The notes beneath the pieces are model-generated. The model did no database searches and had not been told where the DNA came from. It saw only the letters and a list, made by a program, of their open reading frames with translations. The position numbers and the translations under genes were made by a program. 64,000 nt of DNA, from the NCBI RefSeq assembly GCF_900103225.1, contig NZ_FNJH01000001.1, positions 1,145,533 through 1,209,532 on the forward strand, given 5' to 3'. The DNA is from Pseudomonas congelans (GTDB taxonomy: Bacteria > Pseudomonadota > Gammaproteobacteria > Pseudomonadales > Pseudomonadaceae). Positions 19,777 through 28,775 of the stretch are shown one piece after another. Numbering within the stretch: the stretch's first letter is position 1; each line of letters begins with the position of its first letter.

Positions 19777-20664
19777 ATGCAATATGAAATCACCCACGCC
19801 GACCTTTCATTGGTGCTCGCGCTGGTTCGTGGCCGCACGCTGGCCCGTGCCGCCGACCTGTTGCAGGTTGATGTATCGACCGTATTCCGCTCGATCCGCC
19901 GCCTCGAAGCAGCCCTTGGTGCAGCGCTGTTCGAGAAGAACCGGCGTGGGTACATACCGACCGATACCGCACAAGCCATGGCCGAGCAGGCAGAGCGCGC
20001 TGAACAGGCACTTGCCGCGGCGCGTATCGCCTTGCAACAGGGCGAACAGGTCGTCAGCGGTACGGTACGCCTGACCTGTACCGATGCGGTACTGCACAGC
20101 CTGCTGTTGCCAGCGCTGGCGGACTTCATGCCGCAGTACCCTGCCCTTACGCTGGAGCTGGCCACCTCCAACGCCTTTGCCAACCTCAGCCGTCGCGATG
20201 CCGACATCGCCCTGCGTCTGACCAATACGCCGCCCGAGCACCTGATCGGGCGCTGCCTGGGCAGTGCCGACTACTTTGTCTGCGGTCGCCCCGAATACCG
20301 CGAGTCCTTGACGCAAAACCCTGCCTCGATCCCCTGGATCAGCCCGGACGACTCAATGCCCGACCACACCTCGGTGATGTGGCGCAAACAGGCGTTTCCG
20401 GGGGTCTTGCCGAGCTACCGCTGCAGCAATATGTCAGCGGTCTCGCAGTTGGTCGCTGCCGGCCTGGGCGTGGCGGCGCTGACCGGTTTTACGGTCGAGG
20501 GCCTTGGGGCGGTCGAGCGTCTGAGTGGTCCGCTGGAAGGATGCCGCACCGACCTGTGGTTGCTGACACGCCCCGACTGCCGCGCACTGCGTTCTGTGCA
20601 GACCCTGCTGGAAGCACTCGCACCGCGCCTGCGAGCTGCGTTGCAGGTATCCAGCCTCGACTGA
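19777..20664 (+). CDS. LysR family transcriptional regulator
   Basis: 295 residues. The N-terminal winged helix has the LysR signature LARAADLLQVDVSTVFRSIRRLEAALG (about 24-50). The C-terminal substrate-binding domain follows from about residue 90. Start ATG 19777 is preceded by AAGGAA ten bases upstream. It is divergent from the puuD-like gene and 145 bases upstream of vanA on the same strand. The divergent partner is the usual LysR target, but vanA cannot be excluded. Effector unknown. Confidence 0.85.
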   Translation: MQYEITHADLSLVLALVRGRTLARAADLLQVDVSTVFRSIRRLEAALGAALFEKNRRGYIPTDTAQAMAEQAERAEQALAAARIALQQGEQVVSGTVRLTCTDAVLHSLLLPALADFMPQYPALTLELATSNAFANLSRRDADIALRLTNTPPEHLIGRCLGSADYFVCGRPEYRESLTQNPASIPWISPDDSMPDHTSVMWRKQAFPGVLPSYRCSNMSAVSQLVAAGLGVAALTGFTVEGLGAVERLSGPLEGCRTDLWLLTRPDCRALRSVQTLLEALAPRLRAALQVSSLD

Positions 20665-20673
20665 TCAGCCTCT

Positions 20674-20683
20674 ATGGATCCAT
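20674..20683. promoter_or_regulatory. VanR-type operator 1 (ATGGATCCAT)
   Basis: A perfect 10-base palindrome upstream of vanA. Its TGGATCCA core matches the known VanR operator ATTGGATCCAAT of Caulobacter. A half-site ATTGGATTAAT follows at 20709-20719. Confidence 0.65.
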
Positions 20684-20769
20684 TAAATAATAGTTAACAA
20701 AATTAATCATTGGATTAATCTCGATCCTGTGGCATTAATAATCACGAGGAAACAACATGATTCATTCTG

Positions 20770-20777
20770 TGGATCCA
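20770..20777. promoter_or_regulatory. VanR-type operator 2 (TGGATCCA)
   Basis: Second palindromic core, 33 bases upstream of the vanA start and 96 bases from operator 1. The AT-rich stretch between the two probably holds the vanAB promoter. Binding by the GntR protein at 22899-23609 is inferred. Confidence 0.65.
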
Positions 20778-20809
20778 TAAGATCAATAATCGAACCGTGG
20801 AGAACCATC

Positions 20810-21874
20810 ATGCACCCGAAAAATGCGTGGTACGTCGCCTGCACAGCGGATGAAGTTGCCGAGAAGCCCCTGGGTCGGCAGATCTGCAACGAAAAGATGG
20901 TGTTTTATCGCGACCAGGACCAGCAGGTCGTTGCCGTTGAAGACTTCTGCCCGCATCGCGGCGCCCCACTCTCGCTAGGCTATGTCGAGAACGGTCAACT
21001 GGTGTGTGGTTACCACGGCCTGGTCATGGGTGGCGACGGCAAGACTGTTTCAATGCCCGGCCAGCGTGTTCGCGGCTTTCCTTGCAACAAGACCTTCGCG
21101 GCGGTCGAGCGCTATGGCTTCATCTGGGTATGGCCAGGTGATCGGGAAAAGGCAGACCCGGCACTTATCCACCATCTTGAATGGGCGGTCAGCGACGAAT
21201 GGGCCTACGGCGGCGGGCTGTTTCATATCCAGTGCGATTACCGCCTGATGATCGACAACCTGATGGACCTCACCCACGAAACCTACGTGCATGCGTCCAG
21301 CATCGGCCAGAAGGAAATCGACGAGGCAGCGCCCGTCACAACGGTCGAAGGCGAGGAAGTGGTCACCGCTCGGCACATGGAAAACATCATGCCGCCGCCG
21401 TTCTGGCAGATGGCACTGCGCGGCAACAACCTGGCCGATGACGTGCCGGTCGATCGCTGGCAGATCTGCCGCTTCACGCCGCCCAGCCATGTGCTGATCG
21501 AAGTCGGCGTAGCCCATGCGGGCAAAGGCGGCTATGACGCGCCTAAAGAGTTCAAGGCGTCAAGCATCGTCGTCGACTTCATCACCCCCGAGACCGACAC
21601 TTCCATCTGGTACTTCTGGGGCATGGCGCGCAACTTCAATCCCGCTGACGAAGAGCTGACCGCCAGCATCCGCGAAGGCCAGGGCAAGATCTTCACCGAA
21701 GACCTGGAAATGCTTGAACGCCAGCAACAGAACCTGCTCAAGCACCCGCATCGCAACCTGCTCAAGCTGAATATCGACGCCGGCGGCGTGCAGTCACGCA
21801 AGATTCTGGAACGCCTGATCGCTGCCGAGCAGGCCGGTCCCGGCGAACAGATTCCGGTGATGGCGACGAAATGA
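20810..21874 (+). CDS. vanA: Vanillate O-demethylase, Rieske oxygenase subunit
   Basis: 354 residues. The Rieske [2Fe-2S] domain has CPHRG (C47, H49) and CGYHG (C66, H69). The catalytic domain carries the mononuclear iron histidines in DLTHETYVHAS. It oxidatively demethylates vanillate to protocatechuate and formaldehyde with electrons from VanB, in the cytoplasm. GTGGAG lies just upstream of ATG 20810. Followed 73 bases later by vanB; VanR-type palindromes precede it. It completes the ferulate route encoded at 54.6-63.9 kb. Confidence 0.93.
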   Translation: MHPKNAWYVACTADEVAEKPLGRQICNEKMVFYRDQDQQVVAVEDFCPHRGAPLSLGYVENGQLVCGYHGLVMGGDGKTVSMPGQRVRGFPCNKTFAAVERYGFIWVWPGDREKADPALIHHLEWAVSDEWAYGGGLFHIQCDYRLMIDNLMDLTHETYVHASSIGQKEIDEAAPVTTVEGEEVVTARHMENIMPPPFWQMALRGNNLADDVPVDRWQICRFTPPSHVLIEVGVAHAGKGGYDAPKEFKASSIVVDFITPETDTSIWYFWGMARNFNPADEELTASIREGQGKIFTEDLEMLERQQQNLLKHPHRNLLKLNIDAGGVQSRKILERLIAAEQAGPGEQIPVMATK

Positions 21875-21947
21875 GCGGCCATTGCCCGTCGAAACACGAA
21901 GAAAACAATCAGAAGTGACCCGCGCCGCGGTCACCCGAGGACCTACC

Positions 21948-22898
21948 ATGATCGACGTGACGGTGTTATCACGTAACGATGAAGCGCTGGATATCTGCAG
22001 CTTTGAACTGGTGCGCGCAGACGGAGAGCTGTTGCCGCCGTTCACCGCAGGCGCGCACATTGACGTGCACCTGCCTGACGGGCTGATCCGCCAGTACTCG
22101 CTGTGCAATGCCCCGAACGAGCGTCATCGCTACCTGATTGGCGTCCTCAACGACCCGGCCTCGCGTGGTGGTTCACGCAGCCTGCATCAGCAGATTCAGC
22201 CTGGCGCGCAGTTGCGTATCAGCGAGCCGCGCAACCTGTTCCCACTGGCTGAAAACAGCCGGCGCACGCTGCTGTTCGCCGGCGGTATCGGCATTACGCC
22301 CATCCTCTGCATGGCCGAACAGCTTGCACTGGAGGCTGCCGATTTCGAGCTGCACTATTGCGTGCGTTCCGCCGAGCGCGGCGCCTTTATCGAACGCCTG
22401 AAGCATTCTGCATTTGCCGAACGCATCACGCTGCACTTCGATGAGCAGCCGGATACCGCGCTGGAGGCTGCCAAAGTGCTCGCCCATCCCCAGCCCGATA
22501 CCCATCTGTACGTGTGCGGGCCAGGCGGTTTCATGCAGTACATCCTCGACAGCGCACGTGCCGCTGGCTGGTCCGAGGACAATCTGCACCGGGAGTACTT
22601 CTCCGCAGAGCCGGTAGACACCAGCAACGACGGCAGTTTTTCAATCGAGATCGCCAGTACCGGCCAGGTCATTGCCATTCCGGCCAACAAGACCGTCGCT
22701 CAGGTGCTAGAAAGCCACGGCATCGATATTCCGCTGTCGTGCGAACAAGGTGTGTGTGGCACCTGCCTGACACGGGTGCTGAAAGGCATTCCGGATCATC
22801 GTGATCTGTTTCTGACCGAAGACGAGCAGGCGCTCAACGATCAGTTCACGCCCTGCTGCTCACGCTCGAAGACGCCCGTGCTGGTGCTCGACATCTGA
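21948..22898 (+). CDS. vanB: Vanillate O-demethylase reductase subunit
   Basis: 316 residues of the phthalate dioxygenase reductase type. An N-terminal FMN domain has RQYSLCNAP, the NAD domain has LLFAGGIGITPILCMAEQL, and the C-terminal plant-type ferredoxin has CEQGVCGTC plus a later cysteine near the end. It passes electrons from NADH to VanA. GAGGA precedes ATG 21948. Its TGA directly abuts the vanR stop on the other strand, the two forming the palindrome TGATCA with no gap. Confidence 0.93.
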   Translation: MIDVTVLSRNDEALDICSFELVRADGELLPPFTAGAHIDVHLPDGLIRQYSLCNAPNERHRYLIGVLNDPASRGGSRSLHQQIQPGAQLRISEPRNLFPLAENSRRTLLFAGGIGITPILCMAEQLALEAADFELHYCVRSAERGAFIERLKHSAFAERITLHFDEQPDTALEAAKVLAHPQPDTHLYVCGPGGFMQYILDSARAAGWSEDNLHREYFSAEPVDTSNDGSFSIEIASTGQVIAIPANKTVAQVLESHGIDIPLSCEQGVCGTCLTRVLKGIPDHRDLFLTEDEQALNDQFTPCCSRSKTPVLVLDI

Positions 22899-23609
22899 TC
22901 AGTCCGGGCGCTGAATGACCTTCATGCGCTCGTTCTGCCCTGCGCCGAAGATTTCGGCGTAGCGCAAGGTCGCGTTGGCATGCTCGCGCATGATGGCCTC
23001 GGCGCGGGCGCCCTGCCCGTTGACCAGCGCATCCACCACAGCGTGATGCTGCATATGCGCGAAATTGAACCGTCGGTATTCGCGAATCAGGTTGTCGCGA
23101 TCCACGGCCAGCGCGTTCACCGACGCAAAAGGCAGATGGTCGTTGCGCGACAGTGCGTCGGCGATGGCACGATTGCCGCTGCCCTCGACGATCACGCGAT
23201 GCAGACGCATGTTCATGTCGTGATAGACCTCAAGGTCGTCTTCAGTGACATGGCCTTTCTCGAACAGCGCGTCCCCCTGCACCAGACAGGCCTCAAGCTC
23301 GTCGCGCGCCTCCTGGGTCAGGCCGCGCTCGGCCATCTGCCGCGCGGCAAGCCCCTCCAGGACACCGCGCACATCCACCGCGCCGGCGATTTCCATCGGG
23401 CTGATCGAACGCACCTGAAACCCGCGCCCGCCAAAGGGTACCAGCAGCCCCTCCTGCTCCAGCGTTCGAAACGCCATGCGCACCGGCATGCGGGAAACGC
23501 CGAACAGCTCGGCGGTCGGCACTTCCATCAGGCGCTCGCCTGCAGGCAGCTCGCCTGATGCAATCATCTTGCGCAACGAAACAAGGACGGTCTGCCCGGG
23601 TTTGCTCAT
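22899..23609 (-). CDS. vanR: VanR, GntR/FadR-type repressor of vanAB
   Basis: 236 residues. The N-terminal winged helix contains LMEVPTAELFGVSRMPVRMAFRTLEQEGLL, typical of GntR, and a C-terminal FCD all-helical domain follows (about 95-215). Position beside vanAB and the TGGATCCA palindromes upstream of vanA identify it as the vanillate-responsive repressor. ATG 23609 has GGAAG seven bases upstream. Convergent with vanB with abutting stop codons. Confidence 0.88.
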   Translation of the reverse strand: MSKPGQTVLVSLRKMIASGELPAGERLMEVPTAELFGVSRMPVRMAFRTLEQEGLLVPFGGRGFQVRSISPMEIAGAVDVRGVLEGLAARQMAERGLTQEARDELEACLVQGDALFEKGHVTEDDLEVYHDMNMRLHRVIVEGSGNRAIADALSRNDHLPFASVNALAVDRDNLIREYRRFNFAHMQHHAVVDALVNGQGARAEAIMREHANATLRYAEIFGAGQNERMKVIQRPD

Positions 23610-23684
23610 CAAAAGGCTTCCGTGGGGATCAAGGCAAGCATCTTACCCCACGCACGCCCGAGTGAATCGCTCACATGAAATCGA

Positions 23685-25655
23685 TCAGAGGGGGCACGAG
23701 GTGGCGTAACCGAAAGTGCGCTCTTCATCGGGTATTTCAATCCACGCCAGCGTCTCTGCAAAACTGATCGGCGGGCTGTAGAAGTAGCCCTGCACCATCG
23801 TACAACCCAGGGTGGTCAGTGCATTCAACTCATCCTGTGTTTCGACGCCTTCGATCACGCAACCCAGGGACATGTCCAGGCTCAAGGCAACCAGCGATTT
23901 GACGATCTTGTAACTGGCCGGGTTGTGGTGCACACCGGTGACAAAGCTGCGGTCGATCTTCAGCTTGGTCAGCGCCAGCGCGTGCAATTGACTGAGGCTG
24001 GAGAAACCGGTCCCAAAGTCATCCAGCGAGATACCGCAGCCCAGCTTACGGAACTGGGTAATGGCCTGCTGCACCTGGGCGATATCCTGCATGACCGCCG
24101 TTTCGGTGATTTCCAGATCGAGCCGCGACGCATCGAAACCGCTGTGTTTGATGATCTCGACAATTCTGCTGACACTTTCGCAGGACGCACAGTCATGAGC
24201 GGACAGATTGAACGACAGCCTGATAGGCGCAGGCCATGACAGGGCCATGCTTAGCGCCTGGGCCAACAAGGGCACGGTGAGCTTGTTGATCATGCCGATG
24301 CGCTCGGCGATCGGAATGAAATGCGCCGGCGAAACAGCCCCCAGTTCCGGGCTGTTCCAGCGCGCCAGTGCCTCGAAAGCCACCGTTTCGCGCGTGCAGC
24401 TTTCAATGATCGGTTGAAACAACACGTGGAACTCGGTTTCCAGATCGGCGCGTCGCAAGGCCTGTTCGGTAACACCGTCGGCATGCAATTGCTCACGGTG
24501 GGTGGCGGAGAACAGGCAGGTCGTGCCGGGGTTATGGTTCTTGCCCTGATACAGCGCGTAGTCGGCGAACTCGAACAACTGGGTCGCGTTATCCGCCGTG
24601 GCCGGGTACGTCGCCAGGCCCAGTGTTGCGCCAATCTGGATCGGCATGTCCGACAGCTCGAAACTTTCGTGCATGAGGTCACACAGGTGCTTGCCAAACG
24701 CCAGCAACGCGTCGCTGTCCATGTCACCCTTGATCACTAGCGCGAACTCGTCGCCGCCCAGTCGCGACACATGCACCTTGTCGCTCGAGGCGCTGGTCAG
24801 GCGTTCGGCAACCAGCATCAGCAGACGGTCGCCGATACGGTGCCCATAAAGGTCATTGACCGGCTTGAATCCGTCCAGGTCCAACACGCCCACTGCCAGC
24901 CCGCTGCGCTGCGCCATTGCCTCAATCATCGCGGCATCCAGCGTCTGAAAGAACTGCCGACGATTGGGCAGGCCCGTCAGGCTGTCCTGATTGGCCAGCA
25001 GCAGGTTCTCGTTACTCAGTTGCTCGGTCTTTACCTGCACATTCACCAGGCTGGTGAAATCGCGGTACTGGTAATGAAGAATGATCAGCATGCCAATCGA
25101 CACCAGTACGATATTCACCGCTGTGGCGATAAAGGTAATGTTGTAAGTGGAAGCGAAGAAAATAACAAAGGCGGTGTTGACGACCAGCGCGGTGGTCAGC
25201 GCTGCAGGCCGCAAGTGCATCATGCAGAAGATGCAGACAATCACCGTAATACCCATGAAAAACGCGACATGCGCCTGGGAATAAGCATCGCCATAGGGAT
25301 AAAGCGACAGCGACCAGGCGGCAAACCCGGCCGCTATCACGCCCGCCAGGCCATGCGTACCGCGCAGCGTGGCCAGAATGATCGCCGGAGCGGGTGGCGG
25401 CCGGTTTACCGTGCGCAACCATTTGCGTGCCCGGACGCCACAGATAACCGTGAGCAGCGCAGGGACCAGCAGCGTCAGCCACACTGGAGCGATTAGCCAA
25501 TGGGTGAACGCCAATGCCCAGGTATTGACCAGCAGCACGAAGTACATCAACGGCAGTTGTCGGGACAACGCAACGTATTGGGCCTGCAACAACCTGGGGT
25601 TATCAGCAGGCACAGACATCAGGGCACGCAAGGCACCCGATAATTTTTTCAGCAT
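23685..25655 (-). CDS. Membrane GGDEF-EAL protein (cyclic-di-GMP turnover)
   Basis: 656 residues. Five or six membrane segments occupy about 33-195. The GGDEF domain has an intact active site (RLGGDEF, 300-304), and the EAL domain has EAL at 428-430, DDFGTG at 545-550, KIDRSFV and VEGVET-like residues, so both domains look catalytic. The RxxD product-inhibition site expected five residues before GGDEF reads SDKV, so feedback inhibition is probably absent. Net direction (synthesis or hydrolysis) cannot be told. Monocistronic; the N-terminal membrane part may sense a signal. Confidence 0.88.
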   Translation of the reverse strand: MLKKLSGALRALMSVPADNPRLLQAQYVALSRQLPLMYFVLLVNTWALAFTHWLIAPVWLTLLVPALLTVICGVRARKWLRTVNRPPPAPAIILATLRGTHGLAGVIAAGFAAWSLSLYPYGDAYSQAHVAFFMGITVIVCIFCMMHLRPAALTTALVVNTAFVIFFASTYNITFIATAVNIVLVSIGMLIILHYQYRDFTSLVNVQVKTEQLSNENLLLANQDSLTGLPNRRQFFQTLDAAMIEAMAQRSGLAVGVLDLDGFKPVNDLYGHRIGDRLLMLVAERLTSASSDKVHVSRLGGDEFALVIKGDMDSDALLAFGKHLCDLMHESFELSDMPIQIGATLGLATYPATADNATQLFEFADYALYQGKNHNPGTTCLFSATHREQLHADGVTEQALRRADLETEFHVLFQPIIESCTRETVAFEALARWNSPELGAVSPAHFIPIAERIGMINKLTVPLLAQALSMALSWPAPIRLSFNLSAHDCASCESVSRIVEIIKHSGFDASRLDLEITETAVMQDIAQVQQAITQFRKLGCGISLDDFGTGFSSLSQLHALALTKLKIDRSFVTGVHHNPASYKIVKSLVALSLDMSLGCVIEGVETQDELNALTTLGCTMVQGYFYSPPISFAETLAWIEIPDEERTFGYATSCPL

Positions 25656-25904
25656 CGCAAGGCTTCTCTGTTACCACAGTCAAAGCACACGTGGCTTGCT
25701 GCTCACCATGCGAACCGGACTGCTAATTTCGGCTCGCTTGTCAGGCTCTCGGCAGATGTGATTAATTCTTTACGGTAAAACCAGGCCGTGCATCGGTTTA
25801 ATTGAAATAACACGGTGATAGCCTTTTCAAGCGCACACTCGGGTAAAACAGCGATGCTTGCAGACCCCTCTTCTTAAACGTCCCCAATGAGCAGGAAGCA
25901 TTAC

Positions 25905-26897
25905 ATGAACAGGAAAGTCATTATCGATACGGACATGGGCTGGGATGACGTCCTGTCGATCGCCTACCTGATGAAACGACCGGACATCGACATCCTCGGC
26001 ATTACCGTAACCGGATGCGGCGAAACGGACCTCGGTTGGGGTGTCATCATCGCCCAGCATCTGCTGGGCATCGGCAACCGACTCGGCACCGTCGTGGCAA
26101 AGGGCACCGATCAGCCACTTGAGTACGACAACCGCTTCCCGCAACCCTTCAAAAACGATATGAACGACATCATGGGGCTGCTCGGGACACTGAACCCTGC
26201 CGCGCTGCCGGAACTGTCGAGCCTGCCCGCCTGGGAGTTCATGTACCAGACGGTGAAAAACAGCCAGGACCCCATCACGGTGCTGTCACTGGGAGGCTTT
26301 ACCAACATCGCGCAGATGCTTGCGTTGAGCAGCCAGCCGGCCGACTTCAAAATGCTCGAGCAGATTGTCGCCATGGCCGGCGCTGTCTACGTCGACGGCA
26401 ACGTCGCCGCGTTGAACAACGCGCAAAAAGCATGGGATCAGGGAGAGGCCTACAGCAGCAACCACTATGCAGAATGGAATGTGTTCGTGGACCCTGTCGC
26501 CGCCAACAACGTTTTCCAGTCAAGCCTGCCATTGACCCTGGTGCCGCTGGACGTCTGCAACCAGATCATCCTCGACGCCAGCTACTCGCAGTTGATCACC
26601 GCCACCGACCCTGTCGCCACCCTGGTCAGGCAGGTGCTCGAACACAAATCCGGAACACATGCCGAAGGGCTTCCCGTGCCGATCTTCGATCCGCTGGCGA
26701 CCATGCTGATGGCCGGCGGTATTGAAGCGACGAAACTCGATGAGCAGTTTCTGTCGGTCAACACCGACCTGACGCCTACGGACAACCACTGTGGTCAGAT
26801 ACAGGTGCAACGCAGCGGTTCAAGAGTGATCGCTTCGGTGCTGGGTGTCTCGCAGTTCGCGTTCAGCAAAAACTTCGCCCAGGTGATCAACAGCTAA
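25905..26897 (+). CDS. Nucleoside hydrolase family protein
   Basis: 330 residues of the inosine-uridine preferring nucleoside hydrolase fold. The calcium-binding N-terminal cluster is IDTDMGWDDVLSI (usual form DTDxGxDD), and LSLGGFTNIAQML matches the usual LGPLTNIA motif. By family it cleaves the N-glycosidic bond of ribonucleosides. ATG 25905 has AGGAA seven bases upstream; an upstream GTG/ATG has no site. No signal peptide. Substrate not predictable. Confidence 0.85.
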   Translation: MNRKVIIDTDMGWDDVLSIAYLMKRPDIDILGITVTGCGETDLGWGVIIAQHLLGIGNRLGTVVAKGTDQPLEYDNRFPQPFKNDMNDIMGLLGTLNPAALPELSSLPAWEFMYQTVKNSQDPITVLSLGGFTNIAQMLALSSQPADFKMLEQIVAMAGAVYVDGNVAALNNAQKAWDQGEAYSSNHYAEWNVFVDPVAANNVFQSSLPLTLVPLDVCNQIILDASYSQLITATDPVATLVRQVLEHKSGTHAEGLPVPIFDPLATMLMAGGIEATKLDEQFLSVNTDLTPTDNHCGQIQVQRSGSRVIASVLGVSQFAFSKNFAQVINS

Positions 26898-26906
26898 GGC
26901 CGGTGT

Positions 26907-26946
26907 GAAGTGCTGCGCCGCGCCCTCTCCGCCTGGCGCAGTCTTC
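26907..26946. terminator. Hairpin between convergent genes
   Basis: CTGCGCC (26913-26919) pairs with GGCGCAG (26935-26941), flanked by GAAG/CTTC. It sits in the 50-base gap between the nucleoside hydrolase and the exported protein, so it could end both transcripts. No long T run. Confidence 0.5.
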
Positions 26947-26947
26947 A

Positions 26948-27631
26948 TCAGTTCGCCGCCACCTGCGCCCGGTCGGCCTGGATGACCAGGGCCTTGAGCG
27001 AGGCGTCGAATTGTTTCAAGGCATTCACTTGCAGGTCACGCTGCTGATCGATCTGTGCGGCGATCTCAGGAGCGGCCTTGCCTTGCACCCAGACCGAGGT
27101 CATTTCCCGAACCACTTCACCTTCGGCCTTGCCGATGTATTGCAGGTCGTTGTCATAGAAGCGCGCCATGAAACGCGCCTCGACCTGACTGTTGCGCTTG
27201 CTCACCAGACGATTGTAAGTGTCGAGCATGACCACCACGTCCGGCCGCGCCTGCATCAGCGCATCGAGATTGTCGTAAACGGTCACCGAGGCGAACTCTT
27301 TCTTTAAGGAGCCCACCAGCCAGTCGGTCGCCAGTGCAGGGTCCGAGCTGTTGATGAATGCGTTGCGGATACGCGCATCGAGCGCGCCATTCCGGCCGCT
27401 TCTGAGCGCAACCGAATGGTAGTTGTTCAAATACTGAAGGTTGCTGAGCGTGTCTTCGCTGTACAGCACGCCCACCGACTGCGTGTGTTGCAGGCTGGCG
27501 GCACTGTCGACGACGGGCATGAAATGACAGGATTGTTCGGAGACCGGAGCGATGGCAGCATTGACGGGGGCAGTGAACACAATGCTGGTGCTGAACACGG
27601 CAGCAAACGTCAACAGATTGAACATTCTCAT
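26948..27631 (-). CDS. Exported hypothetical protein
   Basis: 227 residues with a clear N-terminal signal peptide (hydrophobic to about residue 25, AxA-like end at PVNAA). The mature part is soluble and mixed alpha/beta, with a predicted helical C terminus rich in Gln and Asp. GGGAG is eight bases before ATG 27631. Probably periplasmic or a surface-associated protein. I do not recognise a family with a defined role. Monocistronic. Confidence 0.7.
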   Translation of the reverse strand: MRMFNLLTFAAVFSTSIVFTAPVNAAIAPVSEQSCHFMPVVDSAASLQHTQSVGVLYSEDTLSNLQYLNNYHSVALRSGRNGALDARIRNAFINSSDPALATDWLVGSLKKEFASVTVYDNLDALMQARPDVVVMLDTYNRLVSKRNSQVEARFMARFYDNDLQYIGKAEGEVVREMTSVWVQGKAAPEIAAQIDQQRDLQVNALKQFDASLKALVIQADRAQVAAN

Positions 27632-27769
27632 CGCGTCGTCTCCCTTTGGAGCAGGTGGCTATGACGCCATCCTCCTCCTTTGCCGGAAAAACAGAACTTG
27701 CCTTGCTTGATGATGACTATCGACTGAATGAATGATAGTTGATGCCACAAGGTTGCAAGGTTTTTCGCT

Positions 27770-28669
27770 TCAATATTCATCCGCTCTGACGGCCGCACGA
27801 ATGGCCTCGAGCAGCATCCGGCACGCCGGGTTGTCATTGTCGGTGCGCCAGACCAGGTGCAACTCGCTCTGCACGCCCTCGCCCAGATCAATGTCACGAA
27901 ACACCACGTCCTTGAACACCACATTGGTCGCACAACGCGGTACCAATGCCAGCCCCATCCCGGCGTTGACCAGCGCCAGGATAGTCAGTGACGATCCAAG
28001 CCATTGGACATACTCCGGCGCAACTCGTGCGGAACGAAACATACCGGTCAGCAGTTCGTTGAACGGTGGATACGCCGAATGCGAATACATCAGGAACGGT
28101 GCGCCATCCAGATCGGCCACCGCGACCGAATCGGCATGTGCCAACCGATGATTGCTCGGCACGGCCAGCACGAAAGGCTCGCGTACCAGGCATTCGCTCT
28201 CGTAACCCGGCTGAAACAGCGGCGCCCGCACGATGCCCAGGTCAATGCGCCGCGCCCTGAGTGCTTCGTGCTGCTGATAAGTGTTCATTTCCGTGAGGGA
28301 AATCTTCACCTGCGGCTGCTTGAGGCGCGCCTCGGCGATCACCCTGGGCAGAAACTCATACACCGCGCTGCCGACAAAACTGATGGTCACCGAGCCGATA
28401 TCACCTTCGGCAAAGCGCCGCGCCGAAATGGCTGCCTGCTGCGCGCGCTCCAGCAAGGTCTGCGCCTCGATGAAAAAAGCCCTGCCCGCCGCAGTCAGGG
28501 CCACACTGCGGGTACTGCGGGTGAACAGCTCGACGCCCAGATTGTGCTCCAGTATCTGAATCTGCCGACTCAACGGCGGCTGCGTCATGTTGAGCCGTTC
28601 GGCGGCACGGCGAAAATTCAGCTCCGTGGCCACCGTGGTGAAACAACGCAGTTGGGAAAGCTCGAACAT
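27770..28669 (-). CDS. LysR family regulator of the glucarate genes (inferred)
   Basis: 299 residues. The N-terminal helix-turn-helix FRRAAERLNMTQPPLSRQIQILEHNLG is the LysR signature, close to the BenM/CatM-like group, with the effector domain from about 90. ATG 28669 has GGGAG seven bases upstream; a long in-frame upstream extension lacks a ribosome site. It is divergent from the MFS-glucarate dehydratase pair, so it is probably their regulator, responding to the aldarate or its product. Confidence 0.85.
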   Translation of the reverse strand: MFELSQLRCFTTVATELNFRRAAERLNMTQPPLSRQIQILEHNLGVELFTRSTRSVALTAAGRAFFIEAQTLLERAQQAAISARRFAEGDIGSVTISFVGSAVYEFLPRVIAEARLKQPQVKISLTEMNTYQQHEALRARRIDLGIVRAPLFQPGYESECLVREPFVLAVPSNHRLAHADSVAVADLDGAPFLMYSHSAYPPFNELLTGMFRSARVAPEYVQWLGSSLTILALVNAGMGLALVPRCATNVVFKDVVFRDIDLGEGVQSELHLVWRTDNDNPACRMLLEAIRAAVRADEY

Positions 28670-28775
28670 TGATCCACTCCCGGTATCAATCAAGTCACTA
28701 ACTGGATTGGACGGGAATAATACACGCCCCCATGATCGACTGATCCCCAAAAAAACAATGAATGGGAGTCGCCTC

